Below, in pieces: positions 23,944-35,225 of a DNA stretch of 64,000 bases. This DNA comes from Seiridium cupressi (taxonomy: Eukaryota; Ascomycota; Sordariomycetes; Amphisphaeriales; Sporocadaceae). The notes beneath the pieces were generated by a model. That model was given only the letters and a program-made list of their open reading frames with translations. It was not told the DNA's origin and searched no databases. Numbering within the stretch: the first letter of the stretch is position 1; each line of letters begins with the position of its first letter. The position numbers and the translations under genes were made by a program. The stretch lies in NCBI GenBank assembly GCA_036674765.1, contig JARVKI010000043.1:124001-188000 (forward strand), read 5' to 3'.

Positions 23944-25219
23944 ATGTCTACCAGCACTTCGCCGAATCGTGCAGCTGTGCCTTCGGAACAGCTCGCAGCA
24001 GCACGAGAGATATGTCGACCAAATCTGGTAAAGCAGCTAATGCTCGATAATAAACTTGCCCATTCATTCGGAATGCGTATCGCTTTCTCCACAGAGATGC
24101 CCCTGGTTGCCAAGCGAGCTGGATACTCTGCGATTTTGATGAATCTGGAACACATGGCAATGAGCATTGAGAGCATGAAAGATGTCGCTGTCTCATGTCT
24201 TAATGTTGGGTGAGTGCATTAGTCTTCACCTCTAAAACTCTTTCATTTCCTGCCATAGAAGGTACCCCTATCCATCTCCGACTTTTCATATGGATCTAGA
24301 TCACTAGTATCGGTCATAGGCCAACTACTATACGCATGGTAGTGTTTCAGGGTTATCATAATACGGTGACGAGAAGCCAAATGTCTGCCCAGAGAACAAG
24401 AACTAATTTTGATCAAAGTATTACACCAATGGTAGTGGTGCCAACATGTGCGCAAGAATGGATTTCAAGATGCCTTGACTCAGGGGCACAAGCAATCATT
24501 GTTCCTCATGTTAACAATGTCGAGCAAGCGAAGATGTGCGTAAATGCTTCCAAGTTCCCGCCCCTGGTAAGTCATTCTCAGCCTTCCGCTGAAAACGGCA
24601 TGCGGCAAATGACAACAAGGTCTGACATGATGATAGGGGCACCGGTCCGTAACAATGGTCACAGCGATGACTCAATATACAACCACACTATCGTACGCTG
24701 CGATAGGCGAAGTGGTAAATCAAGAAGTCATGATCATGCCTATGATCGAGACGCAAGAGGGTGTTGAGAACGTCGAGAAAATCGCTGCGGTACCCGGCCT
24801 CGACGCTATGCTGATAGGATGTGCGGATCTATGCATGGAGTAAGTTGGCCTAAGCGGTTCAAGGAAGACAATTCGCTGACTTCTCAGATTTGGTATTCCT
24901 GGTCAATATGACTCTGAGCTCTTTCACTCTCTAGTCGCGCGGGTAGCCGGCGCAGCCGAGAAAGCTAGCCAAGGTGGACGAAAGGTCTTCGTTGGCCTGG
25001 GTGGATTAGAACCTCGCCCTGATCTGTTGGAAACATTTGCCAAGAGGCATCCATCCATCCGGTGAGTAAAGGCTTAGTCCACTAATATTGATCCCTGATC
25101 AAGTGAGGTGTAGCTTACGTTCATCTAGGTTTGCTATGGCTGGTAGGGACCTAGCACTGTTGCTTGCTGGCATGAATAAGCAAGCTGCCGCGATAAACGA
25201 GATCTCGAATCGGCTATAA
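23944..25219 (+). CDS. HpcH/HpaI-family class II aldolase
   Basis: Five exons: 23944-24209, 24419-24566, 24637-24839, 24888-25061, 25129-25219; 882 bases, 293 residues. All introns are GT...AG; the first is long at 209 bases. The start MSTSTSPNRAAVP is the first ATG that gives a sensible N-terminus. Family marks: GMRIAFSTEMPLVAKRAGYSAILMNLEH, DSGAQAIIVPHVNN, LGHRSVTM across the second splice, the metal-ligand glutamate in IETQEGVENVEKI, and the closing PGLDAMLIGCADLCM, where bacterial members have GPxDLS. These enzymes use a divalent metal to cleave or form 2-keto-3-deoxy or 4-hydroxy-2-oxo acids, giving pyruvate and an aldehyde. The substrate is unknown, but the divergent organic-acid permease supports a catabolic role. 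Confidence 0.9.
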
Positions 25220-28200
25220 AGAGAAAAGCTGTTCTATAGCCATGGTATTGTCTTAAGGGATAGTTATTGATGGAGAAGTCATAGGAAAAGTCTATCCGTC
25301 AGCTCCAATCTGAGCACGTAATTCCAAGCAGTAACCAGTAACACTCAACCATAATCCCAGAACCCCTAATTAGTGACCGGCTTCCTGACCCCTCTCCGTA
25401 TCGATCTTCTTGATTAAAAACTATTTGTATTCTTCGACACCCCTTTCGTCCCGAGAGTTTGAACCCCTTCTGCTGGAACTGCGCCGTTTGGGTGTGCAGT
25501 CCAACTAGTCTCTCATGTGGACAAATATGCCGCCGTCACATCCGAATGTGAAGGCAGGCCAAGTAGTATGCGCTGGAGTCGATCATCGGAGTTCTGGAAT
25601 GTGATGATGGAGGGGACGTGCGGGACAGTGAAGAGGTTCTCGTTTGTCAATGCCCCTTTCTTCTCCAGCCCTGTCTTGGTTGATCTGGTTGGTTTAATTA
25701 GCTCTGTCCGCACAATTAGTGGATTCATTATCAAAATTATACCTGGTAAAGTCCATAGTGGCGATAGAATGGGAAATTTCCTATTTCGTGGTTGGGTTGC
25801 GAGTTGTCGAATTTGCGAGGTCTCAGAGCCGGGCGGGCAATGCAAGAGGGACGTGGGCGCGTGGTATCCAGGCTCGCCATGAGCTGGCCGCGGACAGAAT
25901 CGGCAGCTCCAGCATGGGAAGGCAAATTAAAAAGTGCATGTGCTGCTTCCACCCATTCTCGGTTCCATTGGCGTACGAGCCTCGCATGTACCGATCAGTT
26001 GGGTATATCCCTCACGACCTCCTGAACGTGCGACTGCCAAAGGACGCCCAGCCTCCACGCAAGGCACATTGGGCATTTTGCTAAATGCCGTCGATGAGCT
26101 GACTATGGTCATCAAAGAGTCCTTCAAGCAATATTGGCGCTCTTTGTCAGCTGTGGTATGTATGCCCACAACGTACACCCATCATCCAGTCTGGCCAATG
26201 AATGGCCATGATTCCCGTTCTTGGCAGGGAACTTTCAGCCATCAGATGTTTGAATGCTGACAAAAGGTTTGTAAGCAAAAATTATCTTGGCTCTGGTGTT
26301 TGATAGGCTCAGTGTACGATCCTTCTGGTTGCCTTCGTTACACGGGGTTGTGCAGTACAGCGAGGCTACCGAAAATGGCGAACCATCAAGATGGGTCGCA
26401 TGGTTTTCGGCGGTTGCCGCGTTGCCATACCGCGGGGGCAGAATAACATAGTCTCTCGTGTCTTTGGAGGCGACCATGACTCGATGCCTGAGGCAGATCA
26501 ATTGAGGACTCAAGGGAAAGTAGAAGGGTGGTGTTGATTGGTCGATGACCTATTGTCTTCTCTCGTTCGTTGAGTATGGGGAACCTGCATCACCATGCAG
26601 CCGCGAGAACGCTCGTCAAATATATTGAAAAGATTTGGTGTTTACGTAGAGGATCAAGAATGATAGAAAACTTGAATGTCAGTTTCAAAAGAAGGTTATG
26701 TAGGCGACTATTTGTACTCGTAGGCTATTTCAGCCCCCACTAAAGCTTATGGCCCCCACTATCATGGGTTTGGGGGCCAGGATCAGGGAGGACGGAAACT
26801 CTCACAAACATAACAGGCACATAAATCAGGCTTTCTTCAATGTCCCGCGGCTTCTTGTTGCAGCTTGGTTACTGGTCGAACCTTTATTGTCATTCTTGCC
26901 ACCCACAGACCCGGGATTGATCCACTTCGTCCGGCACTTCGAGAGTATATGCGCGATTGGTGCTAAACCAAGTGGCTTTCATTGCTTGATCATGCGGGCA
27001 CACAGCTCCACATAGATTGACTGTCATCGTTCCATTATGATATATAGACGAGGCGGTAAAGCATTTGATTTAGCGGAAAGAACGTGATGCGGATCTTTTT
27101 GTTTTTTGTTGATTCGACGCTACAAAAAACAACACTGTGAAACTGGTTGCGAAAGGTAAGACTAAGTAGACTTTCTCTTGCCTGCGAAAGTCACCAAATC
27201 ATTCTTCTTAGCTGAAGCTGACTTGAACGTGGTGATTGGTAAGCGAGTTGAAACTTTGATCGATAAACGCTTTCGTGGAGACTGGGGCACTTAAGAAAGT
27301 ACGTTGGGACAAACATACAAGTTGACTTTATGAATACGACAAGAAACAAGAGAACGAGGGTCCACTTAAATCGAGCTTCTCCCAGACCCCTGAAAGCTTC
27401 TCACATACCACAACCGACCTATGTTCCTTAGCTGGCAAAACAAGTGCCTATGTCATTTTTCAGGGTAAAGAGTGTGACTTGAGTATAGATGAATTTTAAT
27501 GGTCTAATTGAAAAGAAGAGACCGGTACAGCCCGTTGCTTAAGAAAAGATCATATATCTAGACCAATTCGTGGTTAGATTGGTCATTCAGCAAGGTATGC
27601 CCATGTCAAACCACGCTTTCAATGACACCTTATAGAATCAGCTCGTGGTATTCGTCAAGGAACTGGTTTAAAGGGGGGAATTATGATGCTACCCCACCAT
27701 TATCCGTTTCTCACAACAGCTAATATACCTATAATTACCTTCAAATAAACTGATTGTGTTGAATAGACTCCACCCAAGGATATCATATACTCCCAGCTAT
27801 TTGTAGATAACACAGCTAAACGGACTGAATTAATCGCGATAAACCATAATTCGGAGCCGTTCGTGCACAGAACGACCTAGCAGCTATCGATGCGACGTGA
27901 CCTGTCCCGGTTGCGGTAAAGTCGGTGATGCTAAGCTGAGTTTTGGTGGCTTAGGCGGCCGCTGGTCTACAGATCGCCCTCCCTCTACCGGTAGATCACC
28001 GTCATGGTCGATGCAGCCTTTGGTTATTCTACCCAATTATTCCCTATCATACCGGTATGCTTTCTTAGCAATTTAGTGTGTGGATACAACCAGGTTTGGG
28101 AAGAATTTCTACAATCAGCACATTAGGCTTAAGTGATTTTTTAGTAGGCCAAGTGCTTACACAGAGCTGCCGTATCGGTCCCATGCTGGGCATTTCAGTC

Positions 28201-28287
28201 GCCAAGACGTGCGATACTCAACTACAATTTGCCTTCGCATTTCGGACGACGTATCGATCCGAAATACTACGTAATGTTCCATAAGCC
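25220..28287. other. Gene-free stretch
   Basis: About 3.1 kb without a convincing gene. Frames at 25.5-26.5 kb are up to 121 codons on both strands but overlap each other and show no motif. The part from 26.6 to 28.0 kb is AT-rich with frequent stops. The right end must hold the promoter of the AsaB-like gene. Confidence 0.45.
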
Positions 28288-29404
28288 ATGACCACGACGA
28301 CATTAACAGCAGTTTCAGGCGATGCAGCGAAGCCTCGAGAGTCAGAACAGCCCCATTCCACTTTATCGGCTTCATTCAACTATTATTCATTTGGAACATC
28401 GCCAGAATTAGACGATATCTCGAGCCTCAATGGCACCTCATCTGATATCGCATCTCGTACCCTTCCAGTGACGGATCTTCGAGGCCTTTTAGAGTCACTG
28501 TCGCGGTATAACCGTGAAACGCACGGTTTCCGGATTCTGCACCAGCCGTTTGCAATCGACGCCTCTCATTCGTCAGTCCATGACCCCGAAGTCATGTATT
28601 CGGAATACTATCCATCAATCGTGTCGCTACTCAAAGAGAGACTCAAGGTCCGCTCTGCTGTTGTCATCAACCACACACTGAGAGACGTCCCGGTGCAGGA
28701 GGGCCACCATGTTGATCCCAAGAATCCTCGACCAGTTGGAAAGAGTCTTGCTCCGTTCTTTCTCGCTCATTCAGACTACAACCCCGCTGCTGCGAGGGCT
28801 CACTTGCGCGCTACGACTCCAGAGTGGTTCACGGGGACTAAGATGGAAGCGGGCACCACCGACGAGGAGGGGAAAGAGTTCTTTCGATTGCGAGATGAAA
28901 TTATCTATGCTGAGGATGAAGCCATGCGTAATTCTGGGCTTGAAGCAGGGAACGGCGACGCTATTTTTGGGGAAGGTGGACAGTGGGATTGGGATGGGCA
29001 AGGATACGACGGCCCACGATATGCAATGTTCAGCATATGGCGACCATGGGAGACAGTGAAGCGCGATCCGCTGGCCGTCTTGGACACTCGAGGCCAAGAG
29101 TTCTCGTACATCTCCTTACCACGAATGTATCGGAACCGTCCGGGCTGTATTCCGGAATACTACAACGAGAATGTTCTGGTGAAGCCGCTAATACTGGGCG
29201 GAAAGGGCCATCACGCGTGGTGTTATATCAAAGGAACAAAAACCGGATGAGGTCCTCGCGCTCAAGTTCTATTACAGCGAGGCTTTGAGACGGGACGACA
29301 GCAAGATTCGGTTGATGTGTCCACATAGCGCTTTTCATACCCCAGAGATGGGCAATGAGCCGGTGAGGCGGAGCTGTGAGTTGAGGGTTTGGTGTATTTG
29401 GTAA
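28288..29404 (+). pseudogene. AsaB/CmcJ-type oxygenase-like gene with a one-base frameshift near the 3' end
   Basis: An ATG at 28288 opens 320 codons that stop at 29248-29250. Family features are FNYYSFGTSPELDD near the start, VHDPEVMYSEYYPSIVSLLKERL, VHNHTLRD-like VVINHTLRDVP, FLAHSDYNP, YAMFSIWRPWETVKRDPLAVLD and LPRMYRNRPGC. These mark the fungal AsaB / gibberellin-desaturase / CmcJ-like group, usually found in secondary-metabolite clusters as hydroxylases or desaturases. The expected C-terminus is present but in the next frame: PDEVLALKFYYSEALRRD through CELRVWCIW, ending with TAA at 29402. Removing one G of the GG pair at 29233-29234 would join the frames, so a single-base insertion (or a base-calling error) is inferred. 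Without it the protein would have about 371 residues. No intron explains the shift. Confidence 0.72.
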
Positions 29405-30108
29405 CCAGCTGCCCGGAATCTGGGATAGGGGGAGTTTTGCAGATAGTTAACATGTAGAGATGTGGCATACAGCTGAAGTGTTCGGGATCTGAGAATGCAC
29501 ATACTGGGCAATATGGCGATTGGATATGGCCGATTTTCGAACGCTGTCAATCTAGTACTTCGCCTATTCTTGTCGTATGTATTTACAGGCTCCGAGGCGC
29601 CGACTTGATCCAGAAATCCCGGGGGTAGATTGAGTATTATAGGAGTAAGGCACCTGTACGCCTCGACGTTTATCAGATCTGGGTTAGTGGTCAGCGGTAT
29701 ACGGGCCAGCGTTAGGGTATCTCGGGTTTGGGGCGGCGGAAACCCATGATAGGTACATAGCCATTGACAATGGTTCGAATTAGTTGCTTGAAGCCCGTAT
29801 GGGTTCTCGCTCTAGAGATAAGTAGGAATCTACGACATGTACGGCCAATAACTTGGAGGATCTCGTTTACTATAGATGTATGACCGCAGGCCGCGTATTA
29901 GGCATTTCCATGGTGTAAGTCGCTCTTTCGATTGCGACTGGCTCGCGAGCAAACTTGTCCCCCCTACCTGAAAGTCTAACTGAAATCGAGTGCTGAATCT
30001 GGACCTGAATCAGGGGACTTAGTCTTGCAATAAACGCAGGACGTCTCTTCATGATAAAGGTATTATGATCTAGCCGAGTCTGCCTTCGTCTATCTTGGTT
30101 CTGGCTTA
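29405..30108. other. Convergent spacer
   Basis: About 700 bases between the convergent ends of the AsaB-like gene and the ClpP gene. Only short frames are present and no feature is recognised. Confidence 0.45.
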
Positions 30109-31023
30109 TTATTTCTCTCCCTCGCTCTTTTTCTCACCACCCTCCTTTTTCTCAGGAGATCTCCTCGTCAGAATCTCGTCTACAATACCAATGTCTTTTG
30201 CCTCTTGCGCACTCAGATACCTATCCCGATCCATCATCTCCTCCATATCCTTAGGGCCGTACTTCTCAGTGCCATGAGCCTGGTTCAAGTGCTTCCTGAA
30301 GATCTCGTTCAACTGCTCCCTAGTTCTCTGTATCTGGTTCGCGTAGATGAGGATATCGCTTGCAGGGCCTTGCGTGCCTCCGAGCGGCTGGTGGACCATG
30401 ATACTGCTGTGTGGTAGGGCATATCGCTTGCCCTTCTCGCCACCTGCCAGCAGTAACGAGCCCATAGAGGCTGCCTGGCCCAAGCATACTGTCGATACTG
30501 GCGATCGGATATATGTCATGGTGTCGTAGATCGAGAGGCCAGCGACCACCGAGCCACCCGGCGAATGGATATACATCGTTATGGGTTTATCGGGGTTGTC
30601 GGATTCGAGCCATAGCAGCTGCGCGACTATCGAAGCGGATACTGTGTCGTCTACCGGGCCGTTGAGGCATATTATTCTCTCCTTTTTGTGGTCAGTCGAT
30701 GAATCCGGCGTAAAGTCGCAAAGCCTGACATACCTGGAGGAGTTTGGAGAAGATGTCGTCTTCATGGCCGATTTAGCGAGCTATTTCATGTCGAAGTTGT
30801 AGTTAGGAGAAACCTACAAGTTTTCCATCCACCAGACTAACCAATTAGCAAGCTGGCATAGTTCAATGGCTCACTGTGAGCTTACTGAGACTTCCGTGAT
30901 GTACGGTAGGGGGATAGCTCCTTGTGGGGAGTAGCTTGGGGCACCAGGGAACTGGGAAAAGCTGCGGGCGTGCTTAGACGGCAATTGTCTTGATAACCGC
31001 CATATTGCCCGTTGGCAATTCAT
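30109..31023 (-). CDS. clpP: Mitochondrial ATP-dependent Clp protease proteolytic subunit
   Basis: Four exons: 31023-30886, 30836-30818, 30759-30734, 30681-30109; 756 bases, 251 residues. Exon 2 has only 19 bases and exon 3 only 26. The introns ending at 30760 and 30682 use AAG acceptors; that choice is forced because it yields SGGWKTYDIFSKLLQERIICLNG, the standard ClpP sequence. The N-terminus MNCQRAIWRLSRQLPSKHAR is arginine-rich and acid-free, a typical mitochondrial presequence. Catalytic residues are visible: Ser133 in GQAASMG, His158 in SSIMVHQPLGG and an Asp in the DRDRYLS motif near 212-214. The peptidase forms heptameric rings that degrade matrix proteins with the ClpX unfoldase. A lysine/glutamate-rich tail ends the protein. 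It is divergent from the gene at 31312. Confidence 0.94.
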
Positions 31024-31311
31024 TCTGTGGGGGGCTCGTGAGCGGACGTCGAGGGAAGACCTTCAAACTGTTGCGTACTAGGTCCGAGAACAGTGAGCTC
31101 TCGCAGATGATGAGGCTGTGGAAGTGTCGGTCGCGTGGGGTGCGGCTGCAGCTTCGCTTCGGTGGCTCTAGTGCTAGCGCGCCGCCCACTAACTGGGCCC
31201 TGAAGCTTTGGAAGCTTGGGACATTGCGTCACTTCATTTCTCGTCAAAGTCAAGACGGCTTTGAGCGCATTCAGCTTTGGCAACGATATTCATTCCAGTC
31301 CATATGCGGTT
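31024..31311. promoter_or_regulatory. Compact bidirectional promoter
   Basis: Only 288 bases separate the start codons of clpP (minus) and the mitochondrial-looking gene (plus), so both promoters overlap here. No particular regulatory site is assigned. Confidence 0.5.
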
Positions 31312-32527
31312 ATGAGACCATGCACAGCGCTGCGACATAGCGGTGCTATCCACAGATGCCGACCTGGCAGCGTTATCACCAAACGATCATTGTACAGTTC
31401 CAAAGCGGCGGCGTTACCGAGCGAAGATGACGATGCGACAACCACGCGCAACCTTGGTTCCGAAGGTCCCCAAATAGACCGAGATGGCAAGGCTGTCAAA
31501 ACAGCAGTGGGCGATCTGCCTCTCTCGCCAGTGATGGACCCGGCTTTCTGGGAAGCTAGAGATCGGTTCACGAAAAGGAAACCAAAAGGTGGCAAGCCTG
31601 AGAACTTCTTCGAGAGGCAATTTCGCAAGAACCCCTTTGGTGAGAGAAGTGCCGACCCATCTCTTACGATCGGGCACTAATAAGATCCCAGCCCAGGCTC
31701 TTGCAACACCTGTCCGACTCGATACTGTCACGAAATTGCGCATGCCGACGTTCTTCTTCCAAGACTTCAGCATCATTTCCCACCCCGAGACCAATCGACC
31801 ATGGTGGGTGCCTAGAAGTCTTGCGCTACGCCAACCTCCCACAGCTACTGTGGAAAGGGACGAAGTTGAGGATACATTGGACAACAGGCAGGAAGAAACA
31901 GGATCAGAGAAGAGCAAGGTTCTCGGGCCGTCTGCATACATCTTGGCTCGTCGGGACCTGTTGAAGTCATTTGTAGAAGAACGGAAGGGATCGAAGCGAG
32001 CTCGGGCCTCACAACTGGACAAGGGAAACTCCGAGTATCATCGCCGTCTTTTTTCCCTGTCCGGCTCCAGGTTCAGAGGGGTAGCGGGCCAGGCCGTTTG
32101 GCGCGAAGATATGGATGAATTCATCTTGCACCAGATGCGGGAACAAATCGTGCAGGATCTGATATACCTTTCAGGGCTATGCAAGACGCAAAGTCGCTAT
32201 TACATCGTCAGATGCTACGGGTGGGACGACATTAAGTTCAAACACAAGGGCGCCGTCCTTTGGTTCGGGTCAGACGGCGAAGAAGGCGCCGAGCCTGGCC
32301 CTTTTGCGACATTCGATAGTGTGCTCAGCAGTGGTGAAAATACGAGCTTGGTGGTACACAATATACCAACATTGCTTGGGAGTGAATTGACCGAAAAAGT
32401 CCGTGAGGACGCAGCAGCTCTGAAAGATGGGTCAATATTTATGCTTGCTGGAAGGCGAACCACAGATCTACAACTCAGGCTGTGGAAACTACAGGGCTAT
32501 CTGTACGATTTTAAGGGGCCAACATAA
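31312..32527 (+). CDS. Conserved fungal protein with a mitochondrial-type N-terminus, function unknown
   Basis: Exon 1 is 31312-31639, exon 2 is 31692-32527; the 52-base intron has a GTGAGA donor, a CTAAT branch site and a CAG acceptor. The product is 387 residues. The start ATG at 31312 gives MRPCTALRHSGAIHRCRPGS, a basic, serine-containing leader that looks like a mitochondrial presequence. After the splice the frame reads RKNPFAQALATPVRLDTVTKLRMPTFF, then SHPETNRPWWVPRSL and AYILARRDLLKSF. The C-terminal half has an alternating strand-helix look (VRCYGWDDIKFKHKGAVLWF, SLVVHNIPTLLG). I recognise it as a protein conserved among filamentous ascomycetes but know of no defined function. Its tight divergent pairing with clpP supports a mitochondrial role by inference. 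Confidence 0.82.
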
Positions 32528-32872
32528 ATCTAAGATATCCAAAGATTAATTCCGGTAACAATCGCATGAGAAGCTTACTATCTGGATCTCGTTCCCTATC
32601 TTATGATAGCAAACTTCCTGTGCAGCAGTCTCATCTTGGCCGTTCAATCATTAAACCAGTAGTTAGGCATTGACTGACCGATTGGCTGTTGCAGCCTTCT
32701 TCCATACAGGCAGGTCTTCCGGTGGTGGGGTTCGATCGTTTGCTTGGGCACACGACTTGTATGAGCTCAGCTTATTCTCTGATCTTTAACCTTCTTTACA
32801 AGATGCAAGTCTATGGAATTTTGGGGAGCTGACTATACCCTATAGTCGTCTCTTAGTCACAATCTAGGTGTC
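32528..32872. other. Intergenic spacer
   Basis: 345 bases downstream of the mitochondrial-looking gene. Nothing is recognised. Confidence 0.4.
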
Positions 32873-33138
32873 ATGGACCCAGTGACTGCCATCGCACTAT
32901 TCTGCAACGTTCTGGACCTTGGAGGTCGCGCAATAAAACGTGACCGGCTCTTCAAGCAGCTCTACGAGTCCCCGAAAGGAAAGGCCAGTGCGAGCAGGAC
33001 ATCACGATACAGGAATGCGTTAGCAATCTCAAACAGATACCTCACATATCCAGGAACCTAGACGGGGATGCGAATACCCCTGATGCATCGAGGGACCAAT
33101 CTGGACCGTTACTTCAAAGATCGCTGCACCATTTCTAG
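32873..33138 (+). pseudogene. Remnant of a STAND-type N-terminal domain
   Basis: The frame opens with MDPVTAIALFCNVLDLGGRA and continues to LFKQLYESPKGKA, a pattern typical of the N-terminal domain of fungal NACHT/ankyrin STAND proteins. Continuation is in another frame: CEQDITIQECVSNLKQI, ending at TAG 33136-33138. A frameshift near 32985-32995 separates the two parts. Nothing downstream resembles a NACHT domain. It overlaps the 3' end of the minus-strand gene at 33109, as expected of non-functional sequence. The call rests on a short motif and is tentative. Confidence 0.4.
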
Positions 33139-33930
33139 TTCTGTAATTCCATTTAGATCTCGACCCATGCGCCTAATGCTCGAGCTCATCAATCCACAGG
33201 TTCTCTCATCACATTGGGTGCGGGCAAAGACGACCCGGTGAGTTGAATACCGGCTTCTGTAGCAAAGCTCTGAAGCTAAAATAATGTCAACACCATGATA
33301 GCCCCTCCCAAATCGGGTGTCCAACGTATCGAGGGATGAACCTACCATGGATAACATTCTTACTACCCGTCGCGAAGAGCCCCCATGCCAGAACACACCC
33401 TCTCGCGTGCTGGCGGGCTGTTTGAATGTGACGTCGATGCTCCTTAGATGGTTTCTGACAGCCCAGACGTCCAAGAGAAGCTCCACTGTCCTGCTCCAAT
33501 CGCCTCGCGAAGCCAAATTCATAACCAGCTCTATCCGCCGAATGGTCTGCAGCGTGCCCTCGCTAATGAAGTCGGTGATGTCCATGGACCGGGCCAGCGT
33601 GTCTGTGTGAGGTGGCGGCTGTCGCAAAGTGAATGTTTTGAAGTGCATAGCTTCCTGTGCTTCCCAGGCGATTTGGCGATTGCCCAGCACGAGTCCCGGC
33701 GTGGTCATGAACCGTGCAGGCACCTGCGGCTTAGGTAGAACAGACAACGGCAGTTTGCTTGCATAGTGCTGTTTCTCGATCTCGGTTTGTTGGGACTCGA
33801 CATATGCAAACACTGGGCTGAGATCTGGGTAGTCGAGTGTTAGGAGATAGATGTCATGGCGAATGTGATAGGGCAGTTCTAAGAAGGGGAAGATATGACC
33901 GTCTGGGAGGCATGAGTTATCAGTTTCCAT
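33109..33930 (-). CDS. F-box-like / 2EXR-like fungal protein, function unknown
   Basis: A single-exon frame of 273 residues with ATG at 33930 (METDNSCLPDG). Residues 13-32 (IFPFLELPYHIRHDIYLLTL) match the short F-box-like or 2EXR segment found in a large family of fungal proteins that begin with a Phe-x-x-Leu-Pro-x-x-Ile-Arg pattern. A central helical part (EGTLQTIRRIELVMNLASRG, TVELLLDVWAVRNHLRSIDVTF) is also family-like. If it is an F-box, the protein would link a substrate to an SCF ubiquitin ligase, but this is only a family inference. No introns are needed. Confidence 0.65.
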   Translation of the reverse strand: METDNSCLPDGHIFPFLELPYHIRHDIYLLTLDYPDLSPVFAYVESQQTEIEKQHYASKLPLSVLPKPQVPARFMTTPGLVLGNRQIAWEAQEAMHFKTFTLRQPPPHTDTLARSMDITDFISEGTLQTIRRIELVMNLASRGDWSRTVELLLDVWAVRNHLRSIDVTFKQPASTREGVFWHGGSSRRVVRMLSMVGSSLDTLDTRFGRGYHGVDIILASELCYRSRYSTHRVVFARTQCDERTCGLMSSSIRRMGRDLNGITELEMVQRSLK

Positions 33931-34738
33931 GTTGATAATAAATGAGGGGAAGTGGTTCCAAGGAAATGATCAATGTTAAGTATCCGTAAAACCTGAATAT
34001 TTGGTCGTGGGTGGTTGCAGGGGAGACGAAAATCATTATTCTCCATTCTCCAAGGGAATGGACTGAGTATATGTATATAGCTTGGAGTACAAAAATAGAC
34101 TAAAGGCCATGCAGGGTCAGGAATATATGACGTACTCCGCAGGCTATCCACTCTTGAAGGATTTTGGCGCCACGTGACTCCAATGAACTAATAGCCCTGG
34201 TCTGCCGTGAAGCTGTTACAGTTTAAGCACAGTCACAATCTCAAATAGATGTGCTGGAATCCAGTTTGCAGATATTCTTGAGAGTTTTAATGGACACCGA
34301 GATGGCAAGTTCATGATGTATTCCGGACTTCTACATCGCACGGTTCGAGCCAACTTTGAATTGTGAAAGTAAATGAACGAATGACTAGTCAATTGAGGCA
34401 CCTAACTCCTCGAATATCTCGAAAAACAACCAAGGAACCCATAATACCACAGTACCACATGAAACACAGAACTATGGTTTCTAGATCCCCCCAGGCTATG
34501 TCAACCTTCAGAGACCAGTCGATACTCCACACAAAAGGTTCTGCAGCAGAGATACCCTCCGTACGAACCATTGGGGCTTAGTTCTTCGAATGAGTCGAAA
34601 TAGGGCTCGTGTCCTGCTTAGCCGCCCATGTAGCGGCCATGTACTTGACGTCACAATCGCCCTGCAGGGAACAAGTCGCGCCGCAACTGTGAATATGTGA
34701 GCGTCGGAATACAACAAGATGGGGGGTTTGACGCTATC
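33931..34738. other. Intergenic spacer
   Basis: About 800 bases including the upstream region of the F-box-like gene, with a TA-rich patch at 34.06-34.10 kb. No gene is recognised. Confidence 0.4.
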
Positions 34739-35225
34739 CTACTCGTTAATCTGGCCCCAAACGGTAGTATTGGCCACTGGAGTTGGGTAGGCATTCCAGA
34801 ATCCATGCATGCCAATCATACACGTCAGCATGCAGCTTGCCTGGAGAAGTAGTCAGTAAATAGATATGAGAAGTCCACTTGCAAAGCAGTAGCGTAGTCA
34901 AGAAAATGAAGAAGGATCTTCAAAGTGCAAAGAGTTATCTTACACAAGCAGCCGAGATGTCAACCCAGAGCTTCGGGTCTAGGCCGATGGAAACTGCTTC
35001 TCCACGCGCCATCAGCTCAGCCAAATCTGTCTGTCTTTCCATGATCTCAGCAACTGTAAGCGTGTCCCTCGTATCGAAAGACTTGGGAGCAACTTCTGAG
35101 ATGATGCCTCTGGCTTCGTTGAAGTCGTTCTCAGCGAGGGCAGTGCGGCGTTCGTGGCCCTCCGTTTTGGCAGCTACCATGGCAGCAGCCTGAATGGAAG
35201 CAAAAAGGATGTCGGAGAACTTCAT
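34739..35225 (-). CDS. Small secreted protein of 127 residues
   Basis: Exon 1 is 35225-34944 (94 codons) and exon 2 is 34840-34739; the 103-base intron has GTAAGA and CAG ends. The start MKFSDILFASIQAAAMVAA is a clear signal peptide (a non-ATG extension lies upstream in the frame). The mature part has a charged, helix-rich body (RRTALAENDFNEARGIISEV, LTVAEIMERQTDLAELMARG) and a short cysteine cluster at the splice, AACASCMLTC, followed by a C-terminus with a possible N-glycosylation site (NTTVW). It resembles no family I can name. Small secreted proteins of this kind are often candidates for host- or microbe-interaction roles. It is divergent from the cysteine-rich gene at 35705. Confidence 0.72.

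Noticed and set aside
24336..24767. 143-codon plus-strand frame within the aldolase locus
   Set aside because: It runs through two introns of the aldolase gene; only the portion from 24419 to 24566 is coding.
25513..26260. Cluster of 100-121 codon frames on both strands
   Set aside because: They overlap in several frames with no recognisable domain; treated as chance frames.
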